This document shows positions 8,114-17,617 of a stretch of 42,768 nucleotides of DNA, piece by piece (within the stretch, counting starts at the first letter, position 1; each line of letters starts with the position of its first letter). This DNA comes from an uncultured Eubacteriales bacterium. GTDB taxonomy: Bacteria; Bacillota; Clostridia; Oscillospirales; CAG-272. The stretch covers positions 1 to 42,768 of the forward strand of contig CAJLCI010000023.1 in NCBI GenBank assembly GCA_905205065.1, given 5' to 3'. The notes under the pieces were generated by a model that did no database searches, was not told the origin of the DNA, and was given only the letters and a program-made list of their open reading frames with translations. A program made the position numbers and the translations under genes.

Positions 8114-9379
8114 ATGACAATGGGAATGACTATGACGCAAAAAATTCTTGCCGCTCACGCGGGACTTGACAGTGTGTCGGCAGGACAGCTTATCAGTGCA
8201 AAGCTTGACATTGTTCTCGGAAACGATATTACCACTCCGGTGGCAATCAAAGAGTTTAAAAAAGCTGGCTTTGATAAGATTTTTGATAAAAACAGAGTTG
8301 CTGTTGTCCTTGACCATTTTGTTCCCAATAAGGATATCAAGGCAGCGGAGCAGTCCAAAGTCTGCCGGGAATTTTCATGCTGCCACGGTATCAGTCATTT
8401 TTATGATGTCGGAAAAATGGGGATAGAGCATGCCCTTCTTCCGGAGCAGGGCGTTGTTACCGCCGGAGACTGCATAATTGGAGCGGACAGTCATACCTGC
8501 ACATACGGAGCTCTCGGAGCTTTTTCAACCGGTGTTGGAAGCACCGACATGGCTGCAGGCATGGCTACGGGAACAGCGTGGTTTAAGGTTCCATCGGCTA
8601 TTAAATTCAATCTGACCGGAAAGCTGCCGTCCAATTGCAGCGGAAAAGACGTAATTCTCTCTATTATCGGTCAGATAGGAGTGGACGGTGCGCTTTATAA
8701 GAGTATGGAATTTACCGGAGAGGGAGTATCCAGGCTTTCAATGGACGACCGGCTTTGCATATGCAATATGGCGATTGAAGCCGGAGCAAAGAACGGCATA
8801 TTTCCGGTTGATGAAAAAACACTTGATTATATGAAAGGACGCTGTGAGCGTACTCCGGTAATTTTTGAGGCCGATTCTGACGCCAAATATGAGCAGACGA
8901 TAGAGATAGACCTCTCAAAAATAGTTCCAACGGTTAGCTGCCCGCATCTTCCGGAAAATACCCGTCCCGCAAAGGAGCTTGGGAATAAAAAAATAGATCA
9001 GGTTGTTATCGGAAGCTGTACCAACGGACGCATGGAGGATATGGAGGCCGCCTATAAGATACTGAACGGCAAAAAGGTTGCGGACGGTGTGCGCTGTATA
9101 ATAATTCCCGGAACAATGCAGATTTTGCGTGAATGCACTGAAAGGGGATTTGTGACCGCATTTATCGATGCCGGAGCGGTTGTATCTACTCCCACATGCG
9201 GACCTTGCCTCGGAGGATATATGGGAATCTTGGCAGCGGGAGAGCGGTGTATTTCAACTACCAATCGGAACTTTGTAGGAAGAATGGGACATGTTGACAG
9301 CGAGGTGTATCTTGCTTCTCCGCATACGGCGGCTGCAAGCGCGCTGACCGGATATATTACCGAATATAAGGAGGACTGA
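8114..9379 (+). CDS. leuC: 3-isopropylmalate dehydratase large subunit
   Basis: A 421-residue aconitase-superfamily subunit that isomerises 2- to 3-isopropylmalate with LeuD. The three [4Fe-4S] cysteines are in GSCTNGR (one) and CGPCLGG (two), and the substrate-side GADSHTCTYGALGAF segment is present. The length is typical of the bacterial/archaeal two-subunit LeuC of about 420 residues, shorter than the E. coli form. Several in-frame ATG codons compete at 8114, 8120, 8126 and 8132; the AAGGGGAA that overlaps the leuA stop is best spaced for 8120, so the true start may be two codons downstream. Confidence 0.95.
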   Translation: MTMGMTMTQKILAAHAGLDSVSAGQLISAKLDIVLGNDITTPVAIKEFKKAGFDKIFDKNRVAVVLDHFVPNKDIKAAEQSKVCREFSCCHGISHFYDVGKMGIEHALLPEQGVVTAGDCIIGADSHTCTYGALGAFSTGVGSTDMAAGMATGTAWFKVPSAIKFNLTGKLPSNCSGKDVILSIIGQIGVDGALYKSMEFTGEGVSRLSMDDRLCICNMAIEAGAKNGIFPVDEKTLDYMKGRCERTPVIFEADSDAKYEQTIEIDLSKIVPTVSCPHLPENTRPAKELGNKKIDQVVIGSCTNGRMEDMEAAYKILNGKKVADGVRCIIIPGTMQILRECTERGFVTAFIDAGAVVSTPTCGPCLGGYMGILAAGERCISTTNRNFVGRMGHVDSEVYLASPHTAAASALTGYITEYKED

Positions 9380-9383
9380 AGCT

Positions 9384-9881
9384 TTGAATACACACGGAAA
9401 AGTTTTTAAATACCCTGATAACGTGGATACAGACGTAATTATCCCGGCGCGTTATTTGAATACGTCAGACGCCGCAGAGCTTGCTGCGCATTGCATGGAG
9501 GATATAGACTCCGAGTTTGTTAAAAACGTAAATTCGGGTGATGTAATAGTCGCGGGATGGAATTTCGGATGCGGATCTTCGAGAGAACATGCTCCTCTTG
9601 TTATAAAAACCTGCGGCACAGGCTGTGTCATCGCTAAAAGTTTTGCGAGAATATTTTACCGTAATGCAATTAATATCGGGCTTCCGATTCTTGAATGTGC
9701 CGAAGCCGCGGAGGAAATCGGCGCGGGCGACGAAGTAAAAGTTGATTTTGATACAGGAGAAATTACCGACATTACCACCGGAAAAATCTATAAGGCCCAG
9801 CCGTTTCCTCCGTTTATTCAGAATATTATAAAATGCGGAGGGCTTCTGGCGTCTTTAAAGGAGGCTCAGACCAATGAATAA
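9384..9881 (+). CDS. leuD: 3-isopropylmalate dehydratase small subunit
   Basis: A 165-residue swivelling domain subunit that completes the LeuC active site. The segments YPDNVDTDVIIPARYL, GWNFGCGSSREHAP and AKSFARIFYRNAINIGLP are diagnostic. The start is a TTG at 9384, supported by AAGGAGG 9 nt upstream and by alignment of the N-terminus with the family. It lies 4 bp after leuC and overlaps leuB by 8 bp, consistent with translational coupling and equal subunit supply. Confidence 0.95.
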   Translation: MNTHGKVFKYPDNVDTDVIIPARYLNTSDAAELAAHCMEDIDSEFVKNVNSGDVIVAGWNFGCGSSREHAPLVIKTCGTGCVIAKSFARIFYRNAINIGLPILECAEAAEEIGAGDEVKVDFDTGEITDITTGKIYKAQPFPPFIQNIIKCGGLLASLKEAQTNE

Positions 9882-10971
9882 GAATGTAGCAGTGATTCGC
9901 GGCGACGGCATAGGTCCGGAAATTGTTGAACAGGCGATATCTGTGCTTGACAGAGCTGCGGAACTGTTCGGTCATAACTTTAGCTATACAGACGTTGATA
10001 TGGGCGGATGTGCAATAGATAAATGGGGCGATCCGCTGCCGCAGGAGATGTTAGAGCGGTGTGTGAATTCAGACAGTGTGCTTCTCGGAGCGGTCGGCGG
10101 TGATAAATGGAATGATGTACCCGGATATATGCGGCCTGAAAAAGGACTTTTAAGGCTACGTTCCGGCATGGGTGTTTACAGCAACAACCGTCCGGCAAAG
10201 ATCTGGCCTCAGCTTGCGGGTGCTTCTCCGCTGAAAAAATCCATTGTGGATAAGGGAATTGATTTTATTATTGTCAGAGAACTTATCGGCGGAATATATT
10301 TCGGAGAGCATAAAACCGACGATATTGGCGGTATGCAGCATGCGACCGATGTTCTCAGCTATTCAGAAGACGAGATTGAACGCATTGGAAGGATAGGCTT
10401 TGAAACGGCTCGTAAGAGAAACAAAAAGCTCTGTTCGGTCGAGAAAAGCAATGTCCTTGATTCCAGCAGACTCTGGAAAAAAGTTATGCACCGTCTGGCA
10501 GGAGAGTACCATGATGTTGAGCTTACAGACATGTTGGTTGATAACTGCGCGATGCAGATAGTCAAAAATCCTGCGCAGTTTGATGTAATTGTGACCGAGA
10601 ACATGTTCGGAGATATTCTTTCGGACGAAGCGTCTATGATTACAGGCTCAATCGGTATGATTCCGTCATCGAGTCTGGGCTCGTCCTCCTGCGGCCTATA
10701 TGAGCCGATTCACGGCTCCGCACCGGACATCGCCGGGCGCGATATTGCGAATCCGATCGGAACAATTTTGTCTGCCGCTATGATGCTTCGGTACAGCTTT
10801 GATATGCCTGCGGAGGCAGACTGTATCGAGAGAGCAGTATCTGATGTGCTTGACGAGGGATACAGGACTTCCGATATAATGCCGTCTGATACGGAAGGAG
10901 CTTCCAAATGCAGGAGAATTGGCTGCAGCGAATGCGGAAAACTGATTGCAGAACGATTGAGAAAGGAATGA
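9874..10971 (+). CDS. leuB: 3-isopropylmalate dehydrogenase
   Basis: A 365-residue NAD-dependent enzyme that oxidises and decarboxylates 3-isopropylmalate to 2-oxoisocaproate. The signature GDGIGPEIV at the N-terminus, the substrate-binding arginines in LRLRSGMGVYSNNRP, and the metal-binding aspartates with NMFGDILSDEASMITGS are visible, as is EPIHGSAPDIAG, the coenzyme-binding loop. Length matches the family. It overlaps the end of leuD by 8 bp, with GGAGG upstream inside leuD. Confidence 0.96.
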   Translation: MNKNVAVIRGDGIGPEIVEQAISVLDRAAELFGHNFSYTDVDMGGCAIDKWGDPLPQEMLERCVNSDSVLLGAVGGDKWNDVPGYMRPEKGLLRLRSGMGVYSNNRPAKIWPQLAGASPLKKSIVDKGIDFIIVRELIGGIYFGEHKTDDIGGMQHATDVLSYSEDEIERIGRIGFETARKRNKKLCSVEKSNVLDSSRLWKKVMHRLAGEYHDVELTDMLVDNCAMQIVKNPAQFDVIVTENMFGDILSDEASMITGSIGMIPSSSLGSSSCGLYEPIHGSAPDIAGRDIANPIGTILSAAMMLRYSFDMPAEADCIERAVSDVLDEGYRTSDIMPSDTEGASKCRRIGCSECGKLIAERLRKE

Positions 10972-10975
10972 TGAA

Positions 10976-12643
10976 ATGTTATTATCCGGCTCAGATATAA
11001 TCGTTAAAATCTTAATTGAGCAGGGTTGCGACGTGATATTCGGCTATCCCGGCGGACAGATATTGAATGTATATGATTCTCTTTATAAATACAGAGACGA
11101 AATTCAGCATGTTTTAACCGCGCATGAGCAGGGGGCTGTCCATGCCGCGGACGGATATGCGAGAGCGACCGGAAGGGCAGGCGTCGTTATTTCAACCTCC
11201 GGACCGGGAGCGACAAACCTTGTAACAGGTATCGCGACAGCGTATCTTGATTCGATTCCTTTGATCGCAATCTGCGGAAATGTTACTACCGCTCAGATTG
11301 GCTCTGACAGTTTTCAGGAAATTGATATTACCGGAGTAACTTTGCCGATTACCAAACACAATTATTTTGTAGGCTCTGTTGAGCAGCTTGCCGATACTGT
11401 AAGAGAGGCTTTCAGGCTTGCCGTATCTGGCAGACCCGGACCGGTGCTGATCGACGTTCCCAAAGATGTGCAGGTTGCTATGTGTGAATATACTCCGATG
11501 CCGCCGGTAATGCCGGATGAAAAAAAGGCTGCCAAGGATATTCGCATAGAAGAAGCGGCGGAGTGTATCAATACCTCCGAGAGACCGTATATATACTTCG
11601 GCGGCGGTGTGATCTGGGGAAATGCCGAGGAGGAAATGCTTGCGGCTGCCGATAAAATCGACGCTCCGATTGGATGCTCAATGATGGGTCTTTCAGGAAT
11701 TCCTACCGATCATCCTCGTTTTTTGGGAATGCAGGGAATGCATGGACATTATGCTTCTTCAATGGCGATGCATCACGCCGATTTAATTATTTCTCTCGGA
11801 GTACGGTTTAATGACCGTGCAACCGGAAACAGAACGAAGTTTGCCACAAAGGCTAAGGTTGTACATATTGATATAGACGGATCGGAGCTGTCTAAAACGG
11901 TAAACGCTGTGCACGGCCTCAGAGCGGATGTACGGCTGACTCTTCGTAAGCTTCTTCCGCTACTTAAAAAAGCTGAGCATCCGTTATGGTGGGAGTCTGT
12001 TAATAAATTTAAGGAAGCTGAACTTGAATATCTTGATAACCGCGAGGGAATGACGCCGCGGAACGCTATCTTGTGTCTAAACAGGCATTTGAGTGCAAAT
12101 ACTCCGGTAGCAACCGATGTTGGCCAGCATCAGATGTGGGCGGCTCAGAGTCTGAATTTTAAAAACAGCCGTCGGTTTATTTCGAGCGGAGGACTCGGAA
12201 CTATGGGATTCGGGCTTGGAGCAGCAATCGGAGCGGCATATGGTACGGGAGAGCATACTGTTCTGATTACTGGAGACGGAAGTTTCGGAATGTGCTTGAA
12301 CGAGCTTGCGACCGCAGTAACATATAATATTCCGGTGGTCATTCTTGTCATGAACAACGGTGTGCTTGGCATGGTGCGTCAATGGCAGACTCTTTTCTTT
12401 GACAAGCATTATTCAAATACCGTACTGAACAGGAAAACCGATTTTGTAGCTTTGGCGAAATCATTCGGAGCAGACGGTATTAGGGTATCGACTTTGGATG
12501 AGCTTGACGGCGCGATTCAAAAGGGGTTTGAATATTGCGGACCATTTGTTATTGACTGCGTGATTGATAAAGACGAATTTGTTCTTCCTATGCTTCCGCC
12601 GGGCGGCAGTATGGACGATATTATTGTAAAGGTGGGTGACTGA
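10976..12643 (+). CDS. ilvB: Acetolactate synthase (AHAS) large subunit
   Basis: A 555-residue thiamin-diphosphate enzyme that makes 2-acetolactate from pyruvate (valine/leucine) or 2-aceto-2-hydroxybutanoate from pyruvate plus 2-oxobutanoate (isoleucine). The catalytic glutamate is E51 in TAHEQGAVHAADGYAR. The ThDP/Mg motif begins GDGSFGMCLNELAT and ends in MNNG, and the FAD-region segments GMQGMHG and LGVRFNDRATG are those of biosynthetic AHAS rather than catabolic AlsS. It starts 4 bp after leuB with AAAGGAATGA as binding site, and is followed directly by its regulatory subunit. Confidence 0.96.
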   Translation: MLLSGSDIIVKILIEQGCDVIFGYPGGQILNVYDSLYKYRDEIQHVLTAHEQGAVHAADGYARATGRAGVVISTSGPGATNLVTGIATAYLDSIPLIAICGNVTTAQIGSDSFQEIDITGVTLPITKHNYFVGSVEQLADTVREAFRLAVSGRPGPVLIDVPKDVQVAMCEYTPMPPVMPDEKKAAKDIRIEEAAECINTSERPYIYFGGGVIWGNAEEEMLAAADKIDAPIGCSMMGLSGIPTDHPRFLGMQGMHGHYASSMAMHHADLIISLGVRFNDRATGNRTKFATKAKVVHIDIDGSELSKTVNAVHGLRADVRLTLRKLLPLLKKAEHPLWWESVNKFKEAELEYLDNREGMTPRNAILCLNRHLSANTPVATDVGQHQMWAAQSLNFKNSRRFISSGGLGTMGFGLGAAIGAAYGTGEHTVLITGDGSFGMCLNELATAVTYNIPVVILVMNNGVLGMVRQWQTLFFDKHYSNTVLNRKTDFVALAKSFGADGIRVSTLDELDGAIQKGFEYCGPFVIDCVIDKDEFVLPMLPPGGSMDDIIVKVGD

Positions 12644-12645
12644 TA

Positions 12646-13152
12646 ATGAACAGGTATACCGTGGCGGTGCTTGTGCGCAACCAGTTCGGAGTGTTGAACC
12701 GCGTGACAAGTATGTTCCGCCGCCGTCAGTTTAATATCATCGCCCTGTCGGTGAGCGAGACGGAATCTGTTGAGTATTCCAGAATAACCGTGACCTTTGA
12801 GGGAGAAGAGAATAACAAGCAGCAGCTTATTAACCAGCTTTATAAGCTCCCGGATGTATTTTCAATAAAAGAATTTAACAGCGGAAATTCTGTGAGCTGT
12901 GAGCTTCTTCTCATCAAAATGCAGAATGATGCGGACTGCCGCGACGAAATACTAACGGCGGCGGAGGCATTCAATGCAAAAACGGTTGACTATTCAAAGG
13001 GTTCGATTGTATTTCAACTTACGGATATAAGCAGCCGGATTGATGATTTTATCAATCTTATGCGGGATTACACTATACTTGAAATCTGCCGTACAGGAGT
13101 TGTGTCTCTTGAAAAGGGCAGTTCAACCATAAGAAAAGTAACAAATTTATGA
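12646..13152 (+). CDS. ilvN: Acetolactate synthase regulatory (small) subunit
   Basis: A 168-residue AHAS small subunit with an N-terminal ACT domain (about residues 1-75, opening NRYTVAVLVRNQFGVLNRV, with FNIIALSV) and the C-terminal domain that activates the large subunit (LMRDYTILEICRTGVVSLEKG). It normally binds valine to impose feedback inhibition. The length is the usual 160-170 residues. Its start lies 2 bp after the ilvB stop, so translation is coupled. About 100 bp follow before ilvC, including a short perfect dyad CTGAAAAGTTTTCAG. Confidence 0.95.
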   Translation: MNRYTVAVLVRNQFGVLNRVTSMFRRRQFNIIALSVSETESVEYSRITVTFEGEENNKQQLINQLYKLPDVFSIKEFNSGNSVSCELLLIKMQNDADCRDEILTAAEAFNAKTVDYSKGSIVFQLTDISSRIDDFINLMRDYTILEICRTGVVSLEKGSSTIRKVTNL

Positions 13153-13254
13153 CTGCCTGGAAACAGCATTATGAAATCTGAAAAGTTTTCAGGCCGCAGA
13201 TGTGTCTTGCCGTGCGGAGATACGGCATTCACATAAGAAAGGAAAGGTATTATT

Positions 13255-14271
13255 ATGGCAAGAATTTTTTATCAGCAGGATTGTGATCTTCAGAAGCTTT
13301 CGGGAAAAACTGTTGCAATTATCGGCTACGGTTCTCAGGGACATGCCCATGCCTTGAATCTGAAAGACAGTGGGGTAAATGTTATTGTTGGTCTTTACGA
13401 AGGGAGCAAGAGCTGGGCTAAGGCAGAAGCTCAGGGACTTAAAGTAATGACATCGGCTGAAGCGGCTAAAAATGCGGACATTATTATGATTCTTATCAAC
13501 GACGAGAAGCAGGCGAAGCTCTACAAGGAGAGCATAGAGCCGAATCTTACCGAGGGGAAGACGCTTGCATTTGCCCACGGATTCAATATTCATTTCGGCT
13601 GTATCAAGCCTCCGAAAAACGTCAATGTCATTATGATAGCGCCGAAAGGTCCGGGACACACTGTAAGAAGCGAATACCAGGCAGGAAAGGGCGTTCCGTG
13701 CTTGATCGCCGTTGAGCAGGATGCTACAGGCGATGCGTGGGACATTGGTTTAGCATATGCGCTCGGAATCGGAGGAGCCAGAGCCGGTGTTCTGGAGACA
13801 ACCTTCCGTACAGAGACGGAAACCGACCTGTTCGGAGAACAGGCAGTTCTCTGCGGAGGCGTCTGCGCACTCATGCAGGCCGGCTATGAAACACTTGTTG
13901 AGGCGGGCTATGATCCGAGAAATGCATATTTTGAATGTATTCATGAGATGAAGCTGATTGTTGATCTGATTTATCAGAGCGGATTTGCAGGAATGAGATA
14001 TTCTATCTCGAACACTGCGGAATACGGCGATTATATTACCGGCCCGAAGATTATTACCGAAGAGACAAAGAAGACTATGAAGAAAATTCTGAAGGACATT
14101 CAGGACGGTACATTCGCAAAGGACTTCTTACTCGATATGTCTGACGCGAGTTCGCAGGTACATTTCAATGCTATGCGCAAGCTTGCTTCTGAGCATCCCT
14201 CCGAGACAGTAGGAGCCGATATCCGCAAGCTGTACAGCTGGAGCGATGAGGATAAGCTCATAAACAACTGA
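13255..14271 (+). CDS. ilvC: Ketol-acid reductoisomerase, class I
   Basis: A 338-residue KARI that isomerises and reduces acetohydroxy acids to dihydroxy acids using NAD(P)H and two Mg ions. The Rossmann motif GYGSQGHAHALNLKDSG lies near residues 23-39, followed by the KARI core with AHGFNIHFG, APKGPGH, ETDLFGEQ (metal-binding Asp and Glu) and ECIHEMKLIVDLI. Length and features are those of the short bacterial class I enzyme. AGAAAGGAAAGG gives a strong ribosome binding site. The gene is followed by a large inverted repeat before ilvD. Confidence 0.97.
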   Translation: MARIFYQQDCDLQKLSGKTVAIIGYGSQGHAHALNLKDSGVNVIVGLYEGSKSWAKAEAQGLKVMTSAEAAKNADIIMILINDEKQAKLYKESIEPNLTEGKTLAFAHGFNIHFGCIKPPKNVNVIMIAPKGPGHTVRSEYQAGKGVPCLIAVEQDATGDAWDIGLAYALGIGGARAGVLETTFRTETETDLFGEQAVLCGGVCALMQAGYETLVEAGYDPRNAYFECIHEMKLIVDLIYQSGFAGMRYSISNTAEYGDYITGPKIITEETKKTMKKILKDIQDGTFAKDFLLDMSDASSQVHFNAMRKLASEHPSETVGADIRKLYSWSDEDKLINN

Positions 14272-14302
14272 TATAAGCGTAAATTAGAAAATTTACAGCT
14301 GA

Positions 14303-14374
14303 GTTCTGTGCTACAGTATGGCTTCAGTAAATGCCGGTTTTTCTGACCGGCATTTACTGAAGCTGTGACAGAAC
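14303..14374. repeat. Large perfect inverted repeat between ilvC and ilvD
   Basis: GCTTCAGTAAATGCCGG (14321-14337) and its exact reverse complement (14347-14363) form a 17-bp stem with a 9-nt loop. An outer pair GTTCTGT (14303-14309) and ACAGAAC (14368-14374) extends the palindrome after unpaired flanks of 11 and 4 nt. No T run follows on the plus strand, so it is not a standard terminator. It could be a transcript-processing or stabilising hairpin, a leaky terminator, or a small mobile palindrome. Confidence 0.8.
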
Positions 14375-14394
14375 GATACCTGTATATTTATAAT
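14365..14394 (+). promoter_or_regulatory. Possible internal promoter for ilvD
   Basis: A perfect -10 TATAAT (14389-14394) lies 18 bp after GTGACA (14365-14370), just beyond the large hairpin and about 60 bp before ilvD. It would let ilvD and the DUF815 gene be transcribed independently of the T-box. Confidence 0.4.
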
Positions 14395-14454
14395 TAAGAG
14401 CGGAATGTCTTATGACGGAGCTATGCTCCATATTGAAAAAGGCTTGGTATAATT

Positions 14455-16110
14455 ATGAGTAAAGAAAATATTGTAGACGGTTATCAGAATGCGCCGCACA
14501 GAAGCCTGTATCATGCGCTGGGACTGACGGTTGAAGAGCAGTCAAGGCCTATTATAGGTGTTGTAAGCTCATACAATGAAATTGTTCCGGGGCATATGAA
14601 TTTAGACAAGCTTGTCGAGGCGGTAAAGCTCGGCGTGGCTATGGCGGGCGGAACTCCGGTTGTGTTTCCGGCAATTGCCGTATGCGACGGAATAGCAATG
14701 GGACATACAGGGATGAAGTATTCTCTTGTGACAAGAGATCTCATTGCCGATTCAACTGAAGCGATGGCGCTTGCACATGGTTTTGACGGTCTTGTTATGG
14801 TACCGAACTGTGATAAGAATGTTCCCGGTCTTTTAATGGCGGCTGCAAGGGTAAATATTCCGACGGTATTTGTAAGCGGAGGACCTATGCTTGCCGGGAA
14901 GGTTGACGGGAAAAAGACAAGTCTTTCTAGCATGTTTGAAGCGGTTGGTTCATATGCTGCCGGAAAGATCAGCGCGGATAAACTTGAAGAATACGAATGC
15001 AAAACTTGTCCGACATGCGGCTCCTGTTCCGGAATGTATACCGCTAACTCTATGAACTGCCTTACCGAGGCGCTTGGAATGGGACTTCGGGGAAACGGAA
15101 CTATACCGGCAGTTTACTCTGCAAGAATTGAGCTTGCTAAGCATGCGGGTATGGCTGTTATGGAATTGGTTAAAAGAGATATCCGACCACGCGATATTAT
15201 GACTAAAGAATCTATTATGAATGCGCTTACCGTAGATATGGCGCTGGGATGTTCAACAAACAGTATGCTTCATCTTCCTGCAATTGCTCACGAATGCGGA
15301 GTGGAAATAAATCTTAATATCGCCAATGAAATCAGTGCCAAAACTCCGAATTTATGCCATCTTGCTCCTGCTGGAAGAACATATGTTGAGGAATTAGATG
15401 AGGCCGGCGGAGTATATGCAGTCATGAATGAGCTAAATAAGAAGGGGCTTATAAATACCGGTTGTATGACTGTTACGACTAAAACCATCGGAGATAATAT
15501 TAAGGGATGTATAAATCTCAATCCCGATGTGATTCGTCCGATTGATAATCCTTACAGTGAGACTGGCGGAATCGCTGTACTTCGCGGAAATCTTGCTCCT
15601 GAGGGAAGTGTTGTAAAACGCTCGGCTGTTGCCCCTGAGATGTTGGTGCATGAAGGGCCGGCTCGTGTGTTCGACTGTGAGGAGGATGCTCAGAACGCTA
15701 TAAATGCGGGAAAGATCAATCCCGGAGATGTGGTTGTAATTCGCTATGAAGGTCCGAGAGGAGGTCCCGGTATGCGTGAGATGCTCAATCCGACATCGGC
15801 CATAATGGGAAGAGGACTCGGAGGAAGCGTGGCTTTGATTACCGACGGCCGATTCAGCGGGGCTACAAGAGGAGCTTGTATTGGACATATTACTCCGGAG
15901 GCAGCAAGCGGCGGACTTATCGGTGTGGTTAAAGAAGGGGATATTATCAGTATCAATATTCCGGAAAACAGGCTTGAGCTTAAAGTAGATCAAGCGGAGA
16001 TCGATGAACGAATGAGAAATTTTGTTCCCAAGACAAAAAAGCTGTCAGGATATTTAAAACGCTATGCCGCTCTTGTTTCCGGAGGCGCTTCGGGGGCGAT
16101 TCTGAACTGA
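14455..16110 (+). CDS. ilvD: Dihydroxy-acid dehydratase
   Basis: A 551-residue iron-sulfur dehydratase that turns dihydroxy acids into the 2-keto acids of valine and isoleucine. Cluster-ligand candidates are in VPNCDKNVPG and in CKTCPTCGSCSGMYTANSMNCL split as CKTCPTCGSC then SGMYTANSMNC; the C-terminal GRFSGATRGACIGHITPEA segment carries the catalytic serine region. Length matches the ~550-residue bacterial enzyme. It is separated from ilvC by 183 bp containing the large inverted repeat and a candidate promoter, and followed 1 bp later by the DUF815 gene. Confidence 0.96.
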   Translation: MSKENIVDGYQNAPHRSLYHALGLTVEEQSRPIIGVVSSYNEIVPGHMNLDKLVEAVKLGVAMAGGTPVVFPAIAVCDGIAMGHTGMKYSLVTRDLIADSTEAMALAHGFDGLVMVPNCDKNVPGLLMAAARVNIPTVFVSGGPMLAGKVDGKKTSLSSMFEAVGSYAAGKISADKLEEYECKTCPTCGSCSGMYTANSMNCLTEALGMGLRGNGTIPAVYSARIELAKHAGMAVMELVKRDIRPRDIMTKESIMNALTVDMALGCSTNSMLHLPAIAHECGVEINLNIANEISAKTPNLCHLAPAGRTYVEELDEAGGVYAVMNELNKKGLINTGCMTVTTKTIGDNIKGCINLNPDVIRPIDNPYSETGGIAVLRGNLAPEGSVVKRSAVAPEMLVHEGPARVFDCEEDAQNAINAGKINPGDVVVIRYEGPRGGPGMREMLNPTSAIMGRGLGGSVALITDGRFSGATRGACIGHITPEAASGGLIGVVKEGDIISINIPENRLELKVDQAEIDERMRNFVPKTKKLSGYLKRYAALVSGGASGAILN

Positions 16111-16111
16111 T

Positions 16112-17341
16112 ATGACAGACGCGAAAAAAATTAACGGCTTTGTATCAACGACAGGCATGAATGGGATCAGCTTGAAAATGTTAAGAATCCGCCTTGGTTC
16201 GCTTGTTGTTTTTAGAGCTCTGCTTAACGATCCCGTTATTTCATCGCTAAGGAGATTTCTTGAATCGCCTTCTGAATCGGAGTATGCCGATTTTTTGTCC
16301 GAGCTTTACAAAGCAAACGGAGGAGATATCGGAAGTCATATAGAATATCTCTGTCAAAGCGATGAAAATGTTTATGTAAAGAATTTGGGAAAAGGAGATA
16401 TCCCGCCCGTATATATTTCAGAAAGCGTTAAAGAGGAGCTAAAAACACTTCAGTATGTTGCAGAGCTTACGCCGGAAATTCTTTGCGCCGGATTTGACGA
16501 CACCAGTTTTCTGCCGAAGTTTACCTCATCTGAAGTTAGCCTCGCTGAAAGCTACAATGAGCGAGCAAAAAATATCGGCAGATACGGATATGGTATATAT
16601 ACTAAAAATCGCATGTTCACCGTCAGCACCGACGGCGGAATTGTTCCTGTAAGGAATCCCGATCCTGTATCTCTGAGTGAGCTTGTGGACTATGAAATAC
16701 AGCGAAAAGTTATAATTGATAATACAAAGGCTCTCCTTTGCGGAAAGCCTGCCGCCAATATTCTTCTTACCGGAGATGCCGGCACCGGAAAGTCTTCTAC
16801 GGTTAAAGCTGTATGCAATGAGCTTTATTCGCAGGGACTTCGTATTATAGAAATCCGCAAGGATCAGCTCTGTCTTATTCCCGGATTACTTGATGAGCTT
16901 AACGGCAATCCTCTGAAATTTATCTTGTTTATAGACGATCTTTCATTTCAGAAAGATGACGACAATTTTAATATACTCAAGGCGGTTTTGGAGGGATCGG
17001 TATCTGCAAAGTCTAAAAATGTAGTTATTTATGCTACCAGCAACCGCAGACATATTGTTAAGGAAAAATTTTCGGATCGTGAAGGCGATGATGTTCATCG
17101 AAGCGATACTATGCAGGAGTTGGTCTCTCTGTCGGAACGCTTTGGGATTCATGTTACTTTCAGCAGACCTGATAAAAAGACTTTTCTTCATATCGTTCGC
17201 CATCTTGCGGATGAAGACGGACTTAGCCTTTCGGACGGAGAGCTTGAGCTTAAGGCAGAGCGCTTTGCGCTTGAACGGGGCGGCCGTTCCGCACGGCTCG
17301 CAAGGCAGTTTGTAGACGGTTTGCTTTCATGTCGTGAATAG
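16112..17341 (+). CDS. DUF815 family AAA ATPase
   Basis: A 409-residue ATP-binding protein of the DUF815 family. Walker A GDAGTGKSS is at about residues 221-229 and Walker B FILFIDDLSF about 50 residues later; an AAA-type sensor region ATSNRRHIV and C-terminal lid helices follow. The N-terminal ~190 residues are helical and lack a recognised domain. The family is widespread in Bacteria, but its cellular role is not established as far as I know. It begins 1 bp after the ilvD stop with no strong ribosome binding site, so translation is probably coupled to ilvD. Whether this indicates a role in amino acid metabolism or simple hitch-hiking is open. Confidence 0.88.
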   Translation: MTDAKKINGFVSTTGMNGISLKMLRIRLGSLVVFRALLNDPVISSLRRFLESPSESEYADFLSELYKANGGDIGSHIEYLCQSDENVYVKNLGKGDIPPVYISESVKEELKTLQYVAELTPEILCAGFDDTSFLPKFTSSEVSLAESYNERAKNIGRYGYGIYTKNRMFTVSTDGGIVPVRNPDPVSLSELVDYEIQRKVIIDNTKALLCGKPAANILLTGDAGTGKSSTVKAVCNELYSQGLRIIEIRKDQLCLIPGLLDELNGNPLKFILFIDDLSFQKDDDNFNILKAVLEGSVSAKSKNVVIYATSNRRHIVKEKFSDREGDDVHRSDTMQELVSLSERFGIHVTFSRPDKKTFLHIVRHLADEDGLSLSDGELELKAERFALERGGRSARLARQFVDGLLSCRE

Positions 17342-17525
17342 TAAAAGCTTTACAGAAAAGAGAAAATGTATAAGCTGTTTTTCTGTGTGCTCCGGCCGGA
17401 TATGTTTATGATTTATAAGCCGAACCTCGAAACATTGCGGTCAAATCAAATTTTGCGGTATAATGTTGATTGAACGCTGAAATATGAGAAAAGTTACAGT
17501 GAAATGCTGTGAAATCAGTGAAAAA

Positions 17526-17586
17526 GAGCCTGCGGTATGATTCGTTCCTGACAGATGTGTTGGAACCGCATTCATATGCCGCAGGC
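17526..17586 (-). terminator. Long hairpin with a T tract on the minus strand
   Basis: GCCTGCGG (17528-17535) pairs with CCGCAGGC (17579-17586), with further imperfect pairing inside (TATGA/TCATA and GTTCC/GGAAC). On the minus strand the stem is followed by CTCTTTTTC, so it reads as an intrinsic terminator for leftward transcripts. The nearest leftward gene is proB, beyond the small gene at 17618-17959. The rest of 17342-17617 holds nothing else recognisable. Confidence 0.6.
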
Positions 17587-17617
17587 ACATTGTTTTATTA
17601 AACTGAGGGGATAATAA

